DNA of 64,000 bases from Sulfobacillus benefaciens (GTDB taxonomy: Bacteria > Bacillota > Sulfobacillia > Sulfobacillales > Sulfobacillaceae), in assembly GCA_003023725.1 (NCBI GenBank), contig PXYT01000003.1, positions 1 to 64,000 on the forward strand. Reading direction: 5' to 3'. This document shows, piece by piece, positions 45,735 through 55,587 of the stretch (position 1 is the first letter of the stretch; every line of letters begins with the position of its first letter). The notes beneath the pieces were generated by a model. It saw only the letters and a program-made list of their open reading frames with translations. It did not search any database and had not been told where the DNA came from. The position numbers were made by a program, and so were the translations under genes.

Positions 45735-46723
45735 TAGAAAGCGGTCACGTTCTTAACGTCTCTCATCTCACCGTAGACTATGGTAATGAAAACACTCCGG
45801 CGCTTGCATTACGCGATGTCAGTCTTTCCGTCGATCCTGGTGAATTTGTTGGACTGGTGGGCGAATCGGGTTCAGGAAAGTCGACCTTGGCCTATGCTAT
45901 TTTGCGGTTGTTGCATGGGGGGCGCGTGGTTGAAGGGTCGATTGAGGTCTCGGGACAAAACGTGTATGAACTGGATTCCAACCATTTGCGAAAATTTCGC
46001 TGGGAAACGGTGTCTATGGTATTTCAAGGGGCTATGAATTCTCTCAACCCTGTGCTTACGGTCGAACAACATATATTCGAGACTATTCGGGCACATGATG
46101 AGTCTGTAACCCTGACGGCCTTGCGATCTCGAACCGACGAACTGCTGGATATGGTCGAAATCGACAAACGGCGGGCACAACACTATCCGCACCAATTGTC
46201 TGGGGGAATGAAACAAAGGGTTGTCATCGCGCTGGCTATCGCTCTTAATCCCAAATTAGTGATTATGGATGAGCCGACCACGGCTCTCGATGTGGTGGTG
46301 CAGCGGGCGATTTTGGACCGGATCGGCGAGATTCAAAAAAGACAGCGTTTCGCGGTGCTATTTATTACGCATGATTTAAGTCTAGTCGAACAAATTGCAC
46401 AAACTGTATCGATTATGTATGCGGGAAAAATCGTCGAAACAACTCCCGTTGAACAATTGCTGACGGGAACCTTACACCATCCCTATACTCGGGGTTTGTT
46501 GAACGCTATTCCAGAATTGCTCGAAGACAACGTTGCCATCAGCAGTATCCCCGGGCATCCTCCGGAAATAACGCGACTTCCTTCGGGGTGTGCATTCCAT
46601 CCGCGCTGTTTGTACGCGAAGGATGAGTGCCGTATGTCTCCACCTATTCTCAAGCTATACGCGGGGTCATGGATTGCTTGTGAGCGGTTGCCGGAATTGG
46701 AGGAATTATACAGTGATCAATAA
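45731..46723 (+). CDS. ABC transporter ATPase, DppD/OppD type
   Basis: 330 residues. Walker A GESGSGKST, signature LSGGMKQR, Walker B LVIMDEPTTALD, H-loop ITHDLSLVEQ. The C-terminal oligopeptide-transporter extension carries LPSGCAFHPRCLYAKDEC with the cysteines that bind an iron-sulfur cluster in some homologues. It overlaps both neighbours by a few bases, showing translational coupling. Confidence 0.95.
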   Translation: MIESGHVLNVSHLTVDYGNENTPALALRDVSLSVDPGEFVGLVGESGSGKSTLAYAILRLLHGGRVVEGSIEVSGQNVYELDSNHLRKFRWETVSMVFQGAMNSLNPVLTVEQHIFETIRAHDESVTLTALRSRTDELLDMVEIDKRRAQHYPHQLSGGMKQRVVIALAIALNPKLVIMDEPTTALDVVVQRAILDRIGEIQKRQRFAVLFITHDLSLVEQIAQTVSIMYAGKIVETTPVEQLLTGTLHHPYTRGLLNAIPELLEDNVAISSIPGHPPEITRLPSGCAFHPRCLYAKDECRMSPPILKLYAGSWIACERLPELEELYSDQ

Positions 46724-47714
46724 CCCGGAAATAGGAACCCACTATGACGAGGAGTCTGTGTTAGAAGTCGAAGATTTAACGGTGACGTTTGCCATGGGAA
46801 GCCCATGGCGCAGAAAAGTGTTGGTGCCGGTGAATCACGTGAGCTTTTCGTTGAAGAAGGACGAGGCACTGGGATTGGTAGGGGAGTCGGGAAGTGGGAA
46901 AAGCTCTATTGCCAAAGCCCTGACACGTATTTACACTCCCACCAGCGGTGAAATGTATTTTCACGGGACCAATGTTGCGTTTATTCGCGGAAGTGAATTG
47001 AGGAAATATCGGCAAAAGGTGCAAATGGTCTTTCAAGATCCATATAGTGCCCTGAATCCCCTAAAGACTGTTCATCAGCAAGTCCAAAGACCGTTGCGCC
47101 TTATCGGAAATACCCAATACAGCGTGGATAGTTTGTTGGAAGCGGTCGGCTTGTCTCGCGACCTACAATATAAACTCCCTCACGAGCTGTCGGGGGGACA
47201 GCGTCAGCGGGTTGTTATAGCCCGGGCAATGGCGCTTAACCCTGAGATCATCGTGGCTGATGAGCCCATTTCTATGCTTGATGTCTCCATTCGTGCCAGT
47301 ATCTTGTCCTTAATGAATGACCTCCGAAGGCGATATCACGTCGGTTATCTTTACATCACTCATGATCTGGCATCGGCGCGGTTTTTTTCCGATCGGATTA
47401 TGGTCATGTATGGCGGACATCTCGTCGAAATTGCTCGATCTGCGGAATTAATCCGGCGCCCCTTTCATCCTTACACCCAGTTGCTGCTGGCCGCAACTCC
47501 GAGTAAACGCCAACAAAAATCCGCGTTACCTCAAACCGGTTACAGCACGCCAAATTTATGGTCGACGGCAAAAGGCTGTCCCTTCGCTCCGAGGTGTCTT
47601 TATGTTCGGGGCGAATGTACCATTAACCGTCCTCCGTGGACGTGGGTTAGCTCAACACATGGCGTGGCCTGTTTTGCCAACGAGTTATTTAGGCAGCCCG
47701 GGAGTCAAATGTAA
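46713..47714 (+). CDS. ABC transporter ATPase, DppF/OppF type
   Basis: 333 residues. Walker A GESGSGKSS, signature LSGGQRQR, Walker B IIVADEPISMLD, H-loop ITHDLASARFF. The C-terminal extension has GCPFAPRCLYVRGEC. The GTG at 46713 follows GGAGGAAT and overlaps the previous gene by 11 bases; the open frame runs further upstream only because of that overlap. It completes the five-gene importer. Confidence 0.94.
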   Translation: MINNPEIGTHYDEESVLEVEDLTVTFAMGSPWRRKVLVPVNHVSFSLKKDEALGLVGESGSGKSSIAKALTRIYTPTSGEMYFHGTNVAFIRGSELRKYRQKVQMVFQDPYSALNPLKTVHQQVQRPLRLIGNTQYSVDSLLEAVGLSRDLQYKLPHELSGGQRQRVVIARAMALNPEIIVADEPISMLDVSIRASILSLMNDLRRRYHVGYLYITHDLASARFFSDRIMVMYGGHLVEIARSAELIRRPFHPYTQLLLAATPSKRQQKSALPQTGYSTPNLWSTAKGCPFAPRCLYVRGECTINRPPWTWVSSTHGVACFANELFRQPGSQM

Positions 47715-47761
47715 AAACGAAAGTCGAACAGACGACGAATCGATTGGAGGGGACAGCGCTG

Positions 47762-50467
47762 ATGCCGGATGTTCAGTGGACGGATTTGAGAATCGTTAAT
47801 TTGAGAGCGGAATATTTGCCGGAGCCGCTTGGGATCGATGCATTGCGTCCAAGACTGAGTTGGCAAATCCGGGGTCAGGGGCGTAACCGCTGCCAAAGTG
47901 CCTACCAGTTGATTGTGTCCTTGGCGTCTGCCCATTCTTCGGTTATCTGGGACACGGGAAAGGTGTTGTCATCCCGAACAACCCACGTTGAGTACCAGGG
48001 ATCTCCTTTGAGGTCCAGGCAACGATACGCATGGCGAGTCCGGATATGGGACGAGCAGGGACGTATATCACCGTTTGTGTCATCGTGGTGGGAAACGGGA
48101 CTGTCGAACCGGCAAGAGTGGGCGGCAAAATGGATTGGGACGGCAGAAGATGATGACGAACAGGGAGCCGGTGAAGACGGATGCTCAGAAGCTTGCCCAA
48201 ATGAAATGGAGCTATCCCCCGCGATATTCTTTCGCAAGGTTTTTGAGCTGAGGAAACCTCTGCGCATGGCCAGGTTATACGCGTCCGCCCGTGGGCTCTA
48301 TATGCCCTTTGTCAATGGGCGACGGCTGGAACGACGGCTTTTAACGCCCGGGTGGACCGATTACGCCAAGCGGATCACCTACCAAACCTACGACATCACG
48401 CCTTATCTCCACGACGGAACAAATGTGGTGGCAATGATTCTGGGAGAGGGATGGTACAGCGGTTCTGTGGGTTTTCGGGCGGACAAACCTCGTCATCATT
48501 ATGGACGCCGTCCTCTCCTCATCGCTCAAATTGAATGGGTCTATGAGGACGGCAGCTGTGACCATGTGGTAACCGATTCAACCTGGCGATATCACGACGG
48601 CCCCATTCGGTATTCGGATTTTTTGATGGGAGAATGTTACGACGCCCGCCGGGAGATGGCCGGTTGGGCTTGTTCGGGATTTGACGAGGAAAATTGGAAG
48701 AGCGCCGAAGAACCCCTAGTGCCTTGGGTTCCTCTTTCCGGGGAAAAGACTTTTCCCGTGGTTATTACCGCCGAACGTCGTCCGCAGCGTTTCATTCAGC
48801 TTTCACCCCTACGCCAAATCGCCGATTTTGGTCAGAATATGACGGGATGGGTTCGCCTAGAAGTCCGGGGTGAAAGAGGCACCGTAATTACGCTGCGTTT
48901 TGGGGAAATGCTGACGGAAAATCAGGAACTCTACGTAGGCAATTTCCGGTCTGCAAAAAATACCGACACTCTCGTTCTGCGGGGAGAGGGACAAGAGATT
49001 TGGGAACCGCATTTTACTATTCATGGCTTTCGTTACGTCGAAATATCCTCGAATCACGACGACGTGCGTTTTGACAATATCACTGCGTGTGTGATTCACA
49101 ATGACTTGCCTTGGACGGGGAAATTTGAGTGTTCCAGCGAACTGGTAAATCAGTTGCAGCGAAATATCCAGTGGAGTGAGCGCAGCAATTTCGTGAGTAT
49201 TCCCACGGATTGTCCGCAACGTGACGAACGGCTAGGCTGGCTCGCTGATGCTCATATTTTCGCCAGAACCGCCATGTACAACATGGACGTGTCCAGCTTC
49301 TTTACGAAATGGCTGGACGATGTTCAGGATGCGCAATCGCCCGACGGAGCGTTTCCAGTCGTGGCACCGAGACTCGTCGACGAGGGGGACGGAGCGCCGG
49401 GGTGGGGTGACGCTGGAATTATCATCCCTTGGACCATGTATCTGGTCTATGGTGACAGGAGAATACTGGAAACGTTCTATCCGTCCATGGTGAAGTGGGT
49501 GCAACATATCGGCGAGGTGAATCCCCGGTACTTGTGGATAAATCGGAGGAGTCACGATTTTGGAGATTGGCTGTCTGTGGGAGAGCAGACACCAAAAGAT
49601 CTTCTCGCCACCGCCTTTTGGGCCTATGACGTGTGCTTGCTTGCCCGAATGGCTAAAAGATTAGGAAAAATCCATGATGCCAGGGCCTATGGGTCCTTGT
49701 TCCGCCGCATCCGCCAGGCTTTCATTGAAGCCTTTGTCGAGGACAGTGGAGAAATTGCCGGAAACACACAGAGCGCTTATGCTTTGGCGCTCTTTATGCA
49801 TTTACTTCCGGTCTCTTTACGCCAGTCAGCCGCCGACAAATTGGTGACGAATATTCGAGGGCACGGAGGACATTTGTCCACTGGATTTCTTGGAGTTAGC
49901 TATCTTTGCCCCGCACTCAGCATGACCGGTCGCGATGAGGTGGCCTATCGGCTGCTCTTGAACACGACATTTCCCTCGTGGGGATATCCGGTGGTTCAAG
50001 GTGCGACGACGATGTGGGAGCGCTGGGACGGATGGACTCGCGAGACGGGTTTTCATCCTTCGGATATGAATTCCTTCAATCATTACGCCTTGGGGTCTAT
50101 CGGAGAATGGTTATATCAATTTGTCGCCGGAATTGATGCCGATCCCCGGCACCCTGGGTACGAGCATATTCTGATCCGCCCGCATATCAACCCCTCTTTG
50201 GATTGGGTGGAGGCATCCTACGATTCCATTCGCGGCACAATCGCGGTGTCTTGGAACGTTCAGAAAAATGGGGTGACCCTCGATGTCACCATTCCGGTTA
50301 ACACCACGGCAACGATTTATTTTCCCTTATCCCAAGATCAGCAGATTTTCGAGAATGACGTGGAGGTCGAAGAAGTTAAAGGGGTTCGGGGATATCGCCG
50401 TTCTCCCGGATTTGGCGTCATTGACACCGGATCCGGCAGATATCATTTTGTTTCGAGAGGGAGGTAG
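47762..50467 (+). CDS. GH78 alpha-L-rhamnosidase
   Basis: 901 residues, the usual multidomain architecture. N-terminal beta-sandwich domains (GIDALRPRLSWQIRGQGRNR region), a carbohydrate-binding-like domain (VNGRRLERRLLTPGWTDYAK), then the (alpha/alpha)6 catalytic domain beginning near IPTDCPQRDERLGWLADAH, which contains the general acid glutamate. WGYPVVQGATTMWERWDGW and the C-terminal beta domain follow. It releases L-rhamnose from rhamnosides such as flavonoid glycosides or pectin side chains. No signal peptide, so it acts on imported glycosides. GGAGGGG precedes the ATG at 47762, 47 bases after the transporter operon; the MBL-fold gene starts five bases after its stop. Confidence 0.95.
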   Translation: MPDVQWTDLRIVNLRAEYLPEPLGIDALRPRLSWQIRGQGRNRCQSAYQLIVSLASAHSSVIWDTGKVLSSRTTHVEYQGSPLRSRQRYAWRVRIWDEQGRISPFVSSWWETGLSNRQEWAAKWIGTAEDDDEQGAGEDGCSEACPNEMELSPAIFFRKVFELRKPLRMARLYASARGLYMPFVNGRRLERRLLTPGWTDYAKRITYQTYDITPYLHDGTNVVAMILGEGWYSGSVGFRADKPRHHYGRRPLLIAQIEWVYEDGSCDHVVTDSTWRYHDGPIRYSDFLMGECYDARREMAGWACSGFDEENWKSAEEPLVPWVPLSGEKTFPVVITAERRPQRFIQLSPLRQIADFGQNMTGWVRLEVRGERGTVITLRFGEMLTENQELYVGNFRSAKNTDTLVLRGEGQEIWEPHFTIHGFRYVEISSNHDDVRFDNITACVIHNDLPWTGKFECSSELVNQLQRNIQWSERSNFVSIPTDCPQRDERLGWLADAHIFARTAMYNMDVSSFFTKWLDDVQDAQSPDGAFPVVAPRLVDEGDGAPGWGDAGIIIPWTMYLVYGDRRILETFYPSMVKWVQHIGEVNPRYLWINRRSHDFGDWLSVGEQTPKDLLATAFWAYDVCLLARMAKRLGKIHDARAYGSLFRRIRQAFIEAFVEDSGEIAGNTQSAYALALFMHLLPVSLRQSAADKLVTNIRGHGGHLSTGFLGVSYLCPALSMTGRDEVAYRLLLNTTFPSWGYPVVQGATTMWERWDGWTRETGFHPSDMNSFNHYALGSIGEWLYQFVAGIDADPRHPGYEHILIRPHINPSLDWVEASYDSIRGTIAVSWNVQKNGVTLDVTIPVNTTATIYFPLSQDQQIFENDVEVEEVKGVRGYRRSPGFGVIDTGSGRYHFVSRGR

Positions 50468-50472
50468 CATCA

Positions 50473-51267
50473 ATGTATGAAATCTGGGTTGAAGAAGTGG
50501 CGGACTTAGGCCAGGTTCCAGGTCCTGAGATTTTTTGGATGTCCCGCTTTGGCGAGTGGCTGCCCCTGAAAATTTATTTGCTGCTCATTCAGGGTCAGGG
50601 TCGAACCATTTTGGTGAATACCGGGCCGCCCTTGGACTATGTGGAGCATATGAACGATGTGTGGCGTGAAGAATTAGGTGAGCCAACCCACATGAGTGTC
50701 TCACCGGAACAGCATATTGAAGCCGTGCTGGCGCGTCACGGCCTTAGCTGTCAGTCGGTGGACACGGTGGTGCTGACGCCGCTTCAGGCCTATGCCGACG
50801 GAAATGTTGACAAATTTCCTCATGCGCAGATCTGTATCTCGCGAAGGGGGTGGATTGATTTGTTTGCCCCCCGGTTCTTCGATGCCCGCCGGCACATGGC
50901 TGTTCCCGACCGCTTATTGCAATATCTCGTGTTTAAAGCCTGGCCTGAACGCCGGGTCCGCTTACTGGAGGATGAGGAGGAGATTGCCCCCGGTGTACGC
51001 AGCATCTGGGTGGGGACCCATCACCGCAGTTCCCTGGCGGTCTTGGTGGCAACAGCTCGAGGTGTGGTGGCTTATAGCGATGCCGTGTTTTATTACGAAA
51101 ATTTAGAACGGGATCATCCGCTCGGAATTCAGGAAAGTATGGAAGAGTGCCGTATCGCTTATGCGCGGCTGCGCCGCGACGCCGACATTGTGGTCTCGCC
51201 CTATGACCCCTCTAATACCCTACGGTTTCCGGGAGGAGCCGTCGTGCTCGCTCCAGGGGAATCCTAA
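50473..51267 (+). CDS. MBL-fold protein without metal ligands, possible rhamnonolactonase-position gene
   Basis: 264 residues that follow the outline of the AiiA/AttM-like metallo-beta-lactamase fold: ILVNTGPP in place of the VDTG strand, [12 protein letters not shown] at the position of the HxHxDH metal motif, [28 protein letters not shown] and VVSPYDPS. The four ligands of the HxHxDH motif are replaced by non-ligands and the final histidine by tyrosine. Only one His and one Asp of the later sites remain. Classical binuclear zinc hydrolysis is therefore unlikely. It lies between rhamnosidase and rhamnose-pathway dehydrogenase genes, with five bases to the former. A lactonase, a sugar-binding or a structural role is possible; no function is assigned. 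Confidence 0.75.
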   Translation: MYEIWVEEVADLGQVPGPEIFWMSRFGEWLPLKIYLLLIQGQGRTILVNTGPPLDYVEHMNDVWREELGEPTHMSVSPEQHIEAVLARHGLSCQSVDTVVLTPLQAYADGNVDKFPHAQICISRRGWIDLFAPRFFDARRHMAVPDRLLQYLVFKAWPERRVRLLEDEEEIAPGVRSIWVGTHHRSSLAVLVATARGVVAYSDAVFYYENLERDHPLGIQESMEECRIAYARLRRDADIVVSPYDPSNTLRFPGGAVVLAPGES

Positions 51268-51310
51268 GCGATCATTAACTACTCGAGAACTTTATGAGAG
51301 GATGATTGGA

Positions 51311-52306
51311 ATGAAAACGTTAACTTGGACGGCGAAAGAGACCATGTCTATGATCAGTCGGCCCGATCCGGCCAAAAGACCGGGGTGGGCTGTGTTGCGT
51401 GTGTCAAGTGTTGGGATTTGCGGTTCGGAGATTGCGGGATATCTGGGCCTCAACGAATTACGCAAGCCGCCCCTGGTGATGGGGCATGAGTTTTCGGGAG
51501 TGATTGAAGAGATTGAAGATGGATTGGGTCCGAACCAACCGGGTGATCGGGTCACAGTGAATCCCTTGGTCAGTTGTGGAACCTGCCGGCATTGCAGGAG
51601 AGGGAACCGCCAGCGTTGTCAACAGCGCCGGATCATTGGCATCGACTACCCCGGAGCCTATGCGGAACGAGTGTTGGTGCCGGCCTCCCAATGTTATCCG
51701 GTGCATAACGCCCTGGGAGGCGCTTTGGTGGAACCGCTGGCCTGTGCTGTCAGGGCCGTGGGACGGGCGCAGGTGGAGAAGGAGGGATCCGCGCTGGTGG
51801 TCGGAGCGGGCATTATTGGTCTCATGACGGCCCGCCTTCTCCGTTTATCAGGTGTCGAGGAAATTGCTCTGGTGGACACCAACCCAGGGCGTTTACGTCT
51901 GGGTGAATTATGGGGAGCCACGACGACAGAACCGGATTTGGATAGGCTCCTGCAAAATGGCAGAGGCGGCAGCTTCGATACCGTGGTGGATGCGGTGGGA
52001 TTTTCGTCGACGCGCCGCCAGAGTCTTAAGGCACTGGCCAGGGGAGGGACGGCCGTATGGATTGGACTGCATGAATCTTCCACCGAGTTTGATGGAAATG
52101 CTTTGGTTCGGGATGAGGTTTCCATTCGCGGCAGTTTTTGTTACCGGGATGATGAATTCGTTCAGGCGCTGGATTTAATCAACCAGGGGACCATACTGCC
52201 CGAAACACATTCTTGGCTCGACGTGAGACCTATGGAAGAAGGGGATCAAGCCTTTAAGGAGCTGGTCCGGGGTTCTCCCTACGCGAAAATTGTTTTGAGC
52301 TGGTAA
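51311..52306 (+). CDS. MDR-family zinc dehydrogenase, probable 2-keto-3-deoxy-L-rhamnonate 4-dehydrogenase
   Basis: 331 residues. Catalytic zinc site GICGSE and GHEFSG, structural cysteines in [17 protein letters not shown], nucleotide motif [10 protein letters not shown]. Sorbitol/threonine-dehydrogenase-like branch. In the diketo-hydrolase route of L-rhamnose breakdown, 2-keto-3-deoxy-L-rhamnonate is oxidised at C4; to my knowledge an MDR-type enzyme for this step has been described from Sulfobacillus. Context (rhamnosidase before, FAH hydrolase, SDR and rhamnonate dehydratase after) points to that role. The ATG at 51311 lies ten bases after GAGAGG; the upstream frame overlaps the MBL gene. 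Confidence 0.85.
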   Translation: MKTLTWTAKETMSMISRPDPAKRPGWAVLRVSSVGICGSEIAGYLGLNELRKPPLVMGHEFSGVIEEIEDGLGPNQPGDRVTVNPLVSCGTCRHCRRGNRQRCQQRRIIGIDYPGAYAERVLVPASQCYPVHNALGGALVEPLACAVRAVGRAQVEKEGSALVVGAGIIGLMTARLLRLSGVEEIALVDTNPGRLRLGELWGATTTEPDLDRLLQNGRGGSFDTVVDAVGFSSTRRQSLKALARGGTAVWIGLHESSTEFDGNALVRDEVSIRGSFCYRDDEFVQALDLINQGTILPETHSWLDVRPMEEGDQAFKELVRGSPYAKIVLSW

Positions 52307-52481
52307 ACCCCTCAGTTTGGTAGGCGAAGGCTCCCGAATTTTGGTACGGTAGGAATGAAAGCCGCACATCAAAAATGCTGCTCCCGGCCATATGGGGGAG
52401 TGCCGTTGGGGCTAACCCCTACCCGCGAAGCGCATTCGAATAAAGAGTTCCACGAAAAAATTAAGGCAGGAGATGATGAGT

Positions 52482-53375
52482 ATGAAACTGGCCAGCGCCA
52501 TTGTGAACGGGAGGGAGGAAGCTCTGTGGGTTTCTTCGGGGGGATATGTTCCCATATCCCGGTTACGCGAATATTTCGGCGGTGAGGGGGAACCCGTGAT
52601 TATGAGCCGGATTCTATCCGATGCCGCTCTTCAGGATCAATTGCGGGAGTTTACGCAGCGAGCCACCGAGGCGGGTGTGAGTCTGAACACGTCCGTCGAC
52701 AGACTATTGGCCCCGGTTCCGTCGCCGGGGAAAATCATTTGCGTCGGGTTGAACTACCGTTCTCATGCCAAGGAATCGCAAATGGAGATTCCCGCGTCTC
52801 CGGTACTGTTCAACAAATATAACAACACGGTATGCGGCCCCGGTACGGTCATTGATCCCCCGGACGATTCCGGACAGTTGGACTATGAAGCCGAATTGGT
52901 GGTGATTATCGGCAAAAAGGGTTCCCATATCCCGCACGAACAGGCTTTGGATTACGTGGCCGGGTATTGTAATGGAAATGATGTGTCGGCGCGCGACCTT
53001 CAATTTCGCACGGGGCAGTGGCTTTTAGGGAAATCATGCGACCAATTTGCGCCTATGGGTCCTCATATGGTGACGGCGGATGAGATATCCGATCCCGACA
53101 ATCTGGAGATTACAGGATGGCGGAATGATGAAATGGTACAGCATGCCAACACCCGGGACATGATTTTTTCGTGCCGCGATCTGATCAGCTACATCTCCCG
53201 TTACATCACCTTGACACCGGGGGATGTCATCTTTACGGGAACACCGGAAGGCGTCATCTTAGGCAAGCCGCCCGAATCCCGAAGATGGCTCGAGCCTGGA
53301 GAAACGATTTCGGTTGAAATTCAGGGCCTGGGCCGGCTGACCAATGAAATCGGCATTCCTGGAAGAAGAGGGTAG
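52482..53375 (+). CDS. FAH-family hydrolase, probable 2,4-diketo-3-deoxy-L-rhamnonate hydrolase
   Basis: 297 residues. An N-terminal small domain is followed by the fumarylacetoacetate hydrolase fold. It has the metal-binding glutamates in DYEAELVV, GYCNGNDVSARDLQ, and the C-terminal GDVIFTGTPEGV. The entry helix segment ICVGLNYRSHAKES is typical. FAH enzymes split C-C bonds of 1,3-diketo acids; with a 2,4-diketo-3-deoxy-L-rhamnonate substrate the products are pyruvate and L-lactate. The lactate-oxidation genes a few kilobases downstream support this. The ATG at 52482 is nine bases after AGGAG; two other ATG codons lie just upstream. Confidence 0.88.
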   Translation: MKLASAIVNGREEALWVSSGGYVPISRLREYFGGEGEPVIMSRILSDAALQDQLREFTQRATEAGVSLNTSVDRLLAPVPSPGKIICVGLNYRSHAKESQMEIPASPVLFNKYNNTVCGPGTVIDPPDDSGQLDYEAELVVIIGKKGSHIPHEQALDYVAGYCNGNDVSARDLQFRTGQWLLGKSCDQFAPMGPHMVTADEISDPDNLEITGWRNDEMVQHANTRDMIFSCRDLISYISRYITLTPGDVIFTGTPEGVILGKPPESRRWLEPGETISVEIQGLGRLTNEIGIPGRRG

Positions 53376-53425
53376 CTCTGGGGAGGGTAATCTGACTGAA
53401 CCGAAGCGAGAGGGGGAAGATCAAC

Positions 53426-54190
53426 ATGGCACTGTTGAACGGAAAAGTGGCCCTGATCACCGGGGCCACACGCGGGATTGGCCGAGCCATAGCCGTCCGG
53501 CTGGCCGAGGAAGGAGCCGGAGTTGTTGTCGATCATCCCGGGGAGGACGCCCAGGCACAAGCAGTAGTATCCGAAATCCGTGAAAAAGGCGGAACGGCGA
53601 TAGCCATCCGGGCGGATGTCTCAGACTCGCATGAGGTCGAGCACCTCTTTGCCGAAGCCCTGCACCATTATCAAACCGTGGATATTCTGGTCAATAATGC
53701 GGGAATTTGCCCGTTCGTGGAGTGGTTTGAGTTAACGGAAGCTCTGTGGGATCAGGTTTATGCCGTGAACTTAAAAGGAGCATTTCTTTGCTCCAGGCAA
53801 GCCTCGAAGATCATGAGGGATCACGGACATGGCGGTCGGATTATCAGCCTCAGTTCGATTTCCGCATTAGTGGGAGGAAAGTTTCAGACGCACTATACGC
53901 CGACGAAGGCAGGAGTGCGTTCGTTGATGCAGTCTTTGGCCATTGTGCTGGGGCCGTATGGTATCACCTGCAATTCGATTTTACCGGGAAGCATTTTGAC
54001 CGATATCAACCGCGATCACTATGCCGATCCAGCCATTTGGCAGCGAGATGTCGGGCGAATTCCTCTGGGTCGTTTAGGAAATCCCGAAGACATTGCCGGG
54101 GTAGCGGCTTTTTTGGCATCGGACGACGCCCGCTACGTCAACGGGGCCGACATCCTGGTGGATGGAGGACTGTTCGTCAATCTCCAGTGA
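53426..54190 (+). CDS. SDR dehydrogenase, probable L-rhamnose 1-dehydrogenase
   Basis: 254 residues. TGATRGIG nucleotide motif (about 14-21), NNAG near 91, catalytic SSIS-x-Tyr-xxx-Lys around HYTPTKAG (Tyr near 156), and the C-terminal VNGADILVDGG. Oxidation of L-rhamnose to L-rhamnono-lactone by SDR enzymes is the first step of the non-phosphorylated pathway; the flanking FAH and rhamnonate dehydratase genes favour this substrate. It sits 50 bases after the FAH gene and 45 before the dehydratase gene. Confidence 0.85.
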   Translation: MALLNGKVALITGATRGIGRAIAVRLAEEGAGVVVDHPGEDAQAQAVVSEIREKGGTAIAIRADVSDSHEVEHLFAEALHHYQTVDILVNNAGICPFVEWFELTEALWDQVYAVNLKGAFLCSRQASKIMRDHGHGGRIISLSSISALVGGKFQTHYTPTKAGVRSLMQSLAIVLGPYGITCNSILPGSILTDINRDHYADPAIWQRDVGRIPLGRLGNPEDIAGVAAFLASDDARYVNGADILVDGGLFVNLQ

Positions 54191-54235
54191 TATCCATTTC
54201 TCTGCCCAGGCTTTTGGGAAAGGGGACCGAAGAGC

Positions 54236-55417
54236 ATGAAGCAAGCGGTGAAGATTGTCCAATTACGCACTTACACAGTGGCTCGGGAGGGAAGCGATTA
54301 CCATGCACAAGAGGCTGGTCACTGGATTGTGGGTGAGATTGCTACCCCCATGTCCCGCTACCCCGAATATCGCCAGTCCCGGTCATCCTGGGGCCTCGAT
54401 GTCTTGGGCACAGTCGTGGTGGAGGTGGAGGCGAGCGACGGAACCACCGGATTCGGTGTCAGCACTGGCGGTCCCCTGGCGGCATGGATTGTGTCTCACC
54501 ATCTATCCCGCTTTATTGTGGGACAAAGTCCCTGGAACATCGAAAAAATGTGGGATCAAATGTATCGGGCCACGTTCTACTATGGACGCAAGGGTATCGT
54601 CCTGAATGCAATTTCAGCGGTGGATCTGGCTTTGTGGGATTTGCTGGGGCACATTCGGCAAGAACCCGTCTACGCGATGCTGGGGGGAGCAGTGAAAGAA
54701 GAGATTCCTTGTTATGCGACCGGCCCCCGCCCGGATGTGGCCAAGGCTTTCGGATTCATCGGCGGGAAGCTGCCTCTGCCCTATGGCCCGGCTTCGGGAG
54801 ACGAGGGGTTGGAAAGGAATGTGGCTTTGTTTCGGCAGGCCAGAGAGCAAGTCGGCGAGGAATTTTGGTTGATGGCAGATTGCTGGATGGCTTTGGACTT
54901 GCCCTACGCCGTGGAACTGAGCCGACGTCTCGCCCCTTATCACCTGAAATGGATTGAAGAATGTTTTCCGCCGGACGATTTTTGGGCCTATCAGTCGTTC
55001 AGAAAAATTTTGGGCTCGCAGATACTGGTCAGCACGGGAGAGCATGAAGCCACGCGCTGGGGCTTTAAGCAGTTATTGGAGAGTCGTGCCGCTGATTTTA
55101 TTCAGCCCGACGTGAGTTGGTGCGGCGGTATTACGGAACTCACTAAAATTGCCGATCTGGCGGATGCCTTCGGAGTGTGGGTGATTCCCCACGGATCGAG
55201 TGTTTACAGTTATCATTTTGTCATGACCCGTACGAATAGTCCTTTTGCTGAGTTTCTCATGATGCACAAGGATGCCACGGAGATTGTTCCCATGTTCTCG
55301 CCGCTGCTGGCTGGTGAGCCAGTGCCTCAAAAAGGGAGGATACGGTTATCGGATTCCCCCGGCTTCGGTGTGGAATTAAACCGATCTGTGCTCAACCCTG
55401 CGGGCCCCTTGCCCTGA
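54236..55417 (+). CDS. rhmD: L-rhamnonate dehydratase (enolase superfamily)
   Basis: 393 residues. N-terminal capping domain with WGLDVLGTVVVEVEASDG and STGGPLAAWIVSHHLSRFI, then the barrel with metal ligands in LMADCWMALD, WIEECFPPDD and STGEHEATRWGF. The general acid/base histidine is in IPHGSSVYSYHF. These blocks are specific to the rhamnonate dehydratase group. It needs magnesium and converts L-rhamnonate to 2-keto-3-deoxy-L-rhamnonate. AAAGGGGA precedes the ATG. The lut genes begin about 170 bases after its stop. Confidence 0.93.
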   Translation: MKQAVKIVQLRTYTVAREGSDYHAQEAGHWIVGEIATPMSRYPEYRQSRSSWGLDVLGTVVVEVEASDGTTGFGVSTGGPLAAWIVSHHLSRFIVGQSPWNIEKMWDQMYRATFYYGRKGIVLNAISAVDLALWDLLGHIRQEPVYAMLGGAVKEEIPCYATGPRPDVAKAFGFIGGKLPLPYGPASGDEGLERNVALFRQAREQVGEEFWLMADCWMALDLPYAVELSRRLAPYHLKWIEECFPPDDFWAYQSFRKILGSQILVSTGEHEATRWGFKQLLESRAADFIQPDVSWCGGITELTKIADLADAFGVWVIPHGSSVYSYHFVMTRTNSPFAEFLMMHKDATEIVPMFSPLLAGEPVPQKGRIRLSDSPGFGVELNRSVLNPAGPLP

Positions 55418-55587
55418 TTATATCAAACGCGCCGTAAAACCCCTTGCTAAGACGTCGGGAGTGTCAATACGGCTCATGAATCCCAGAGGATCTACAAGAG
55501 AACGTCTGATTCCCGCCTCGTATAGGCGCAAAGTGCGGTAGTAGACTGTCCCAAAAATTGTTACGCTTTAGAGGAAATTGATGATCG

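Noticed and set aside
42150-47714. Peptide or nickel importer as the default annotation
   Set aside because: Family membership alone would suggest this, but glycosidase genes on both sides make a glycoside substrate more likely. It is therefore annotated by family only.
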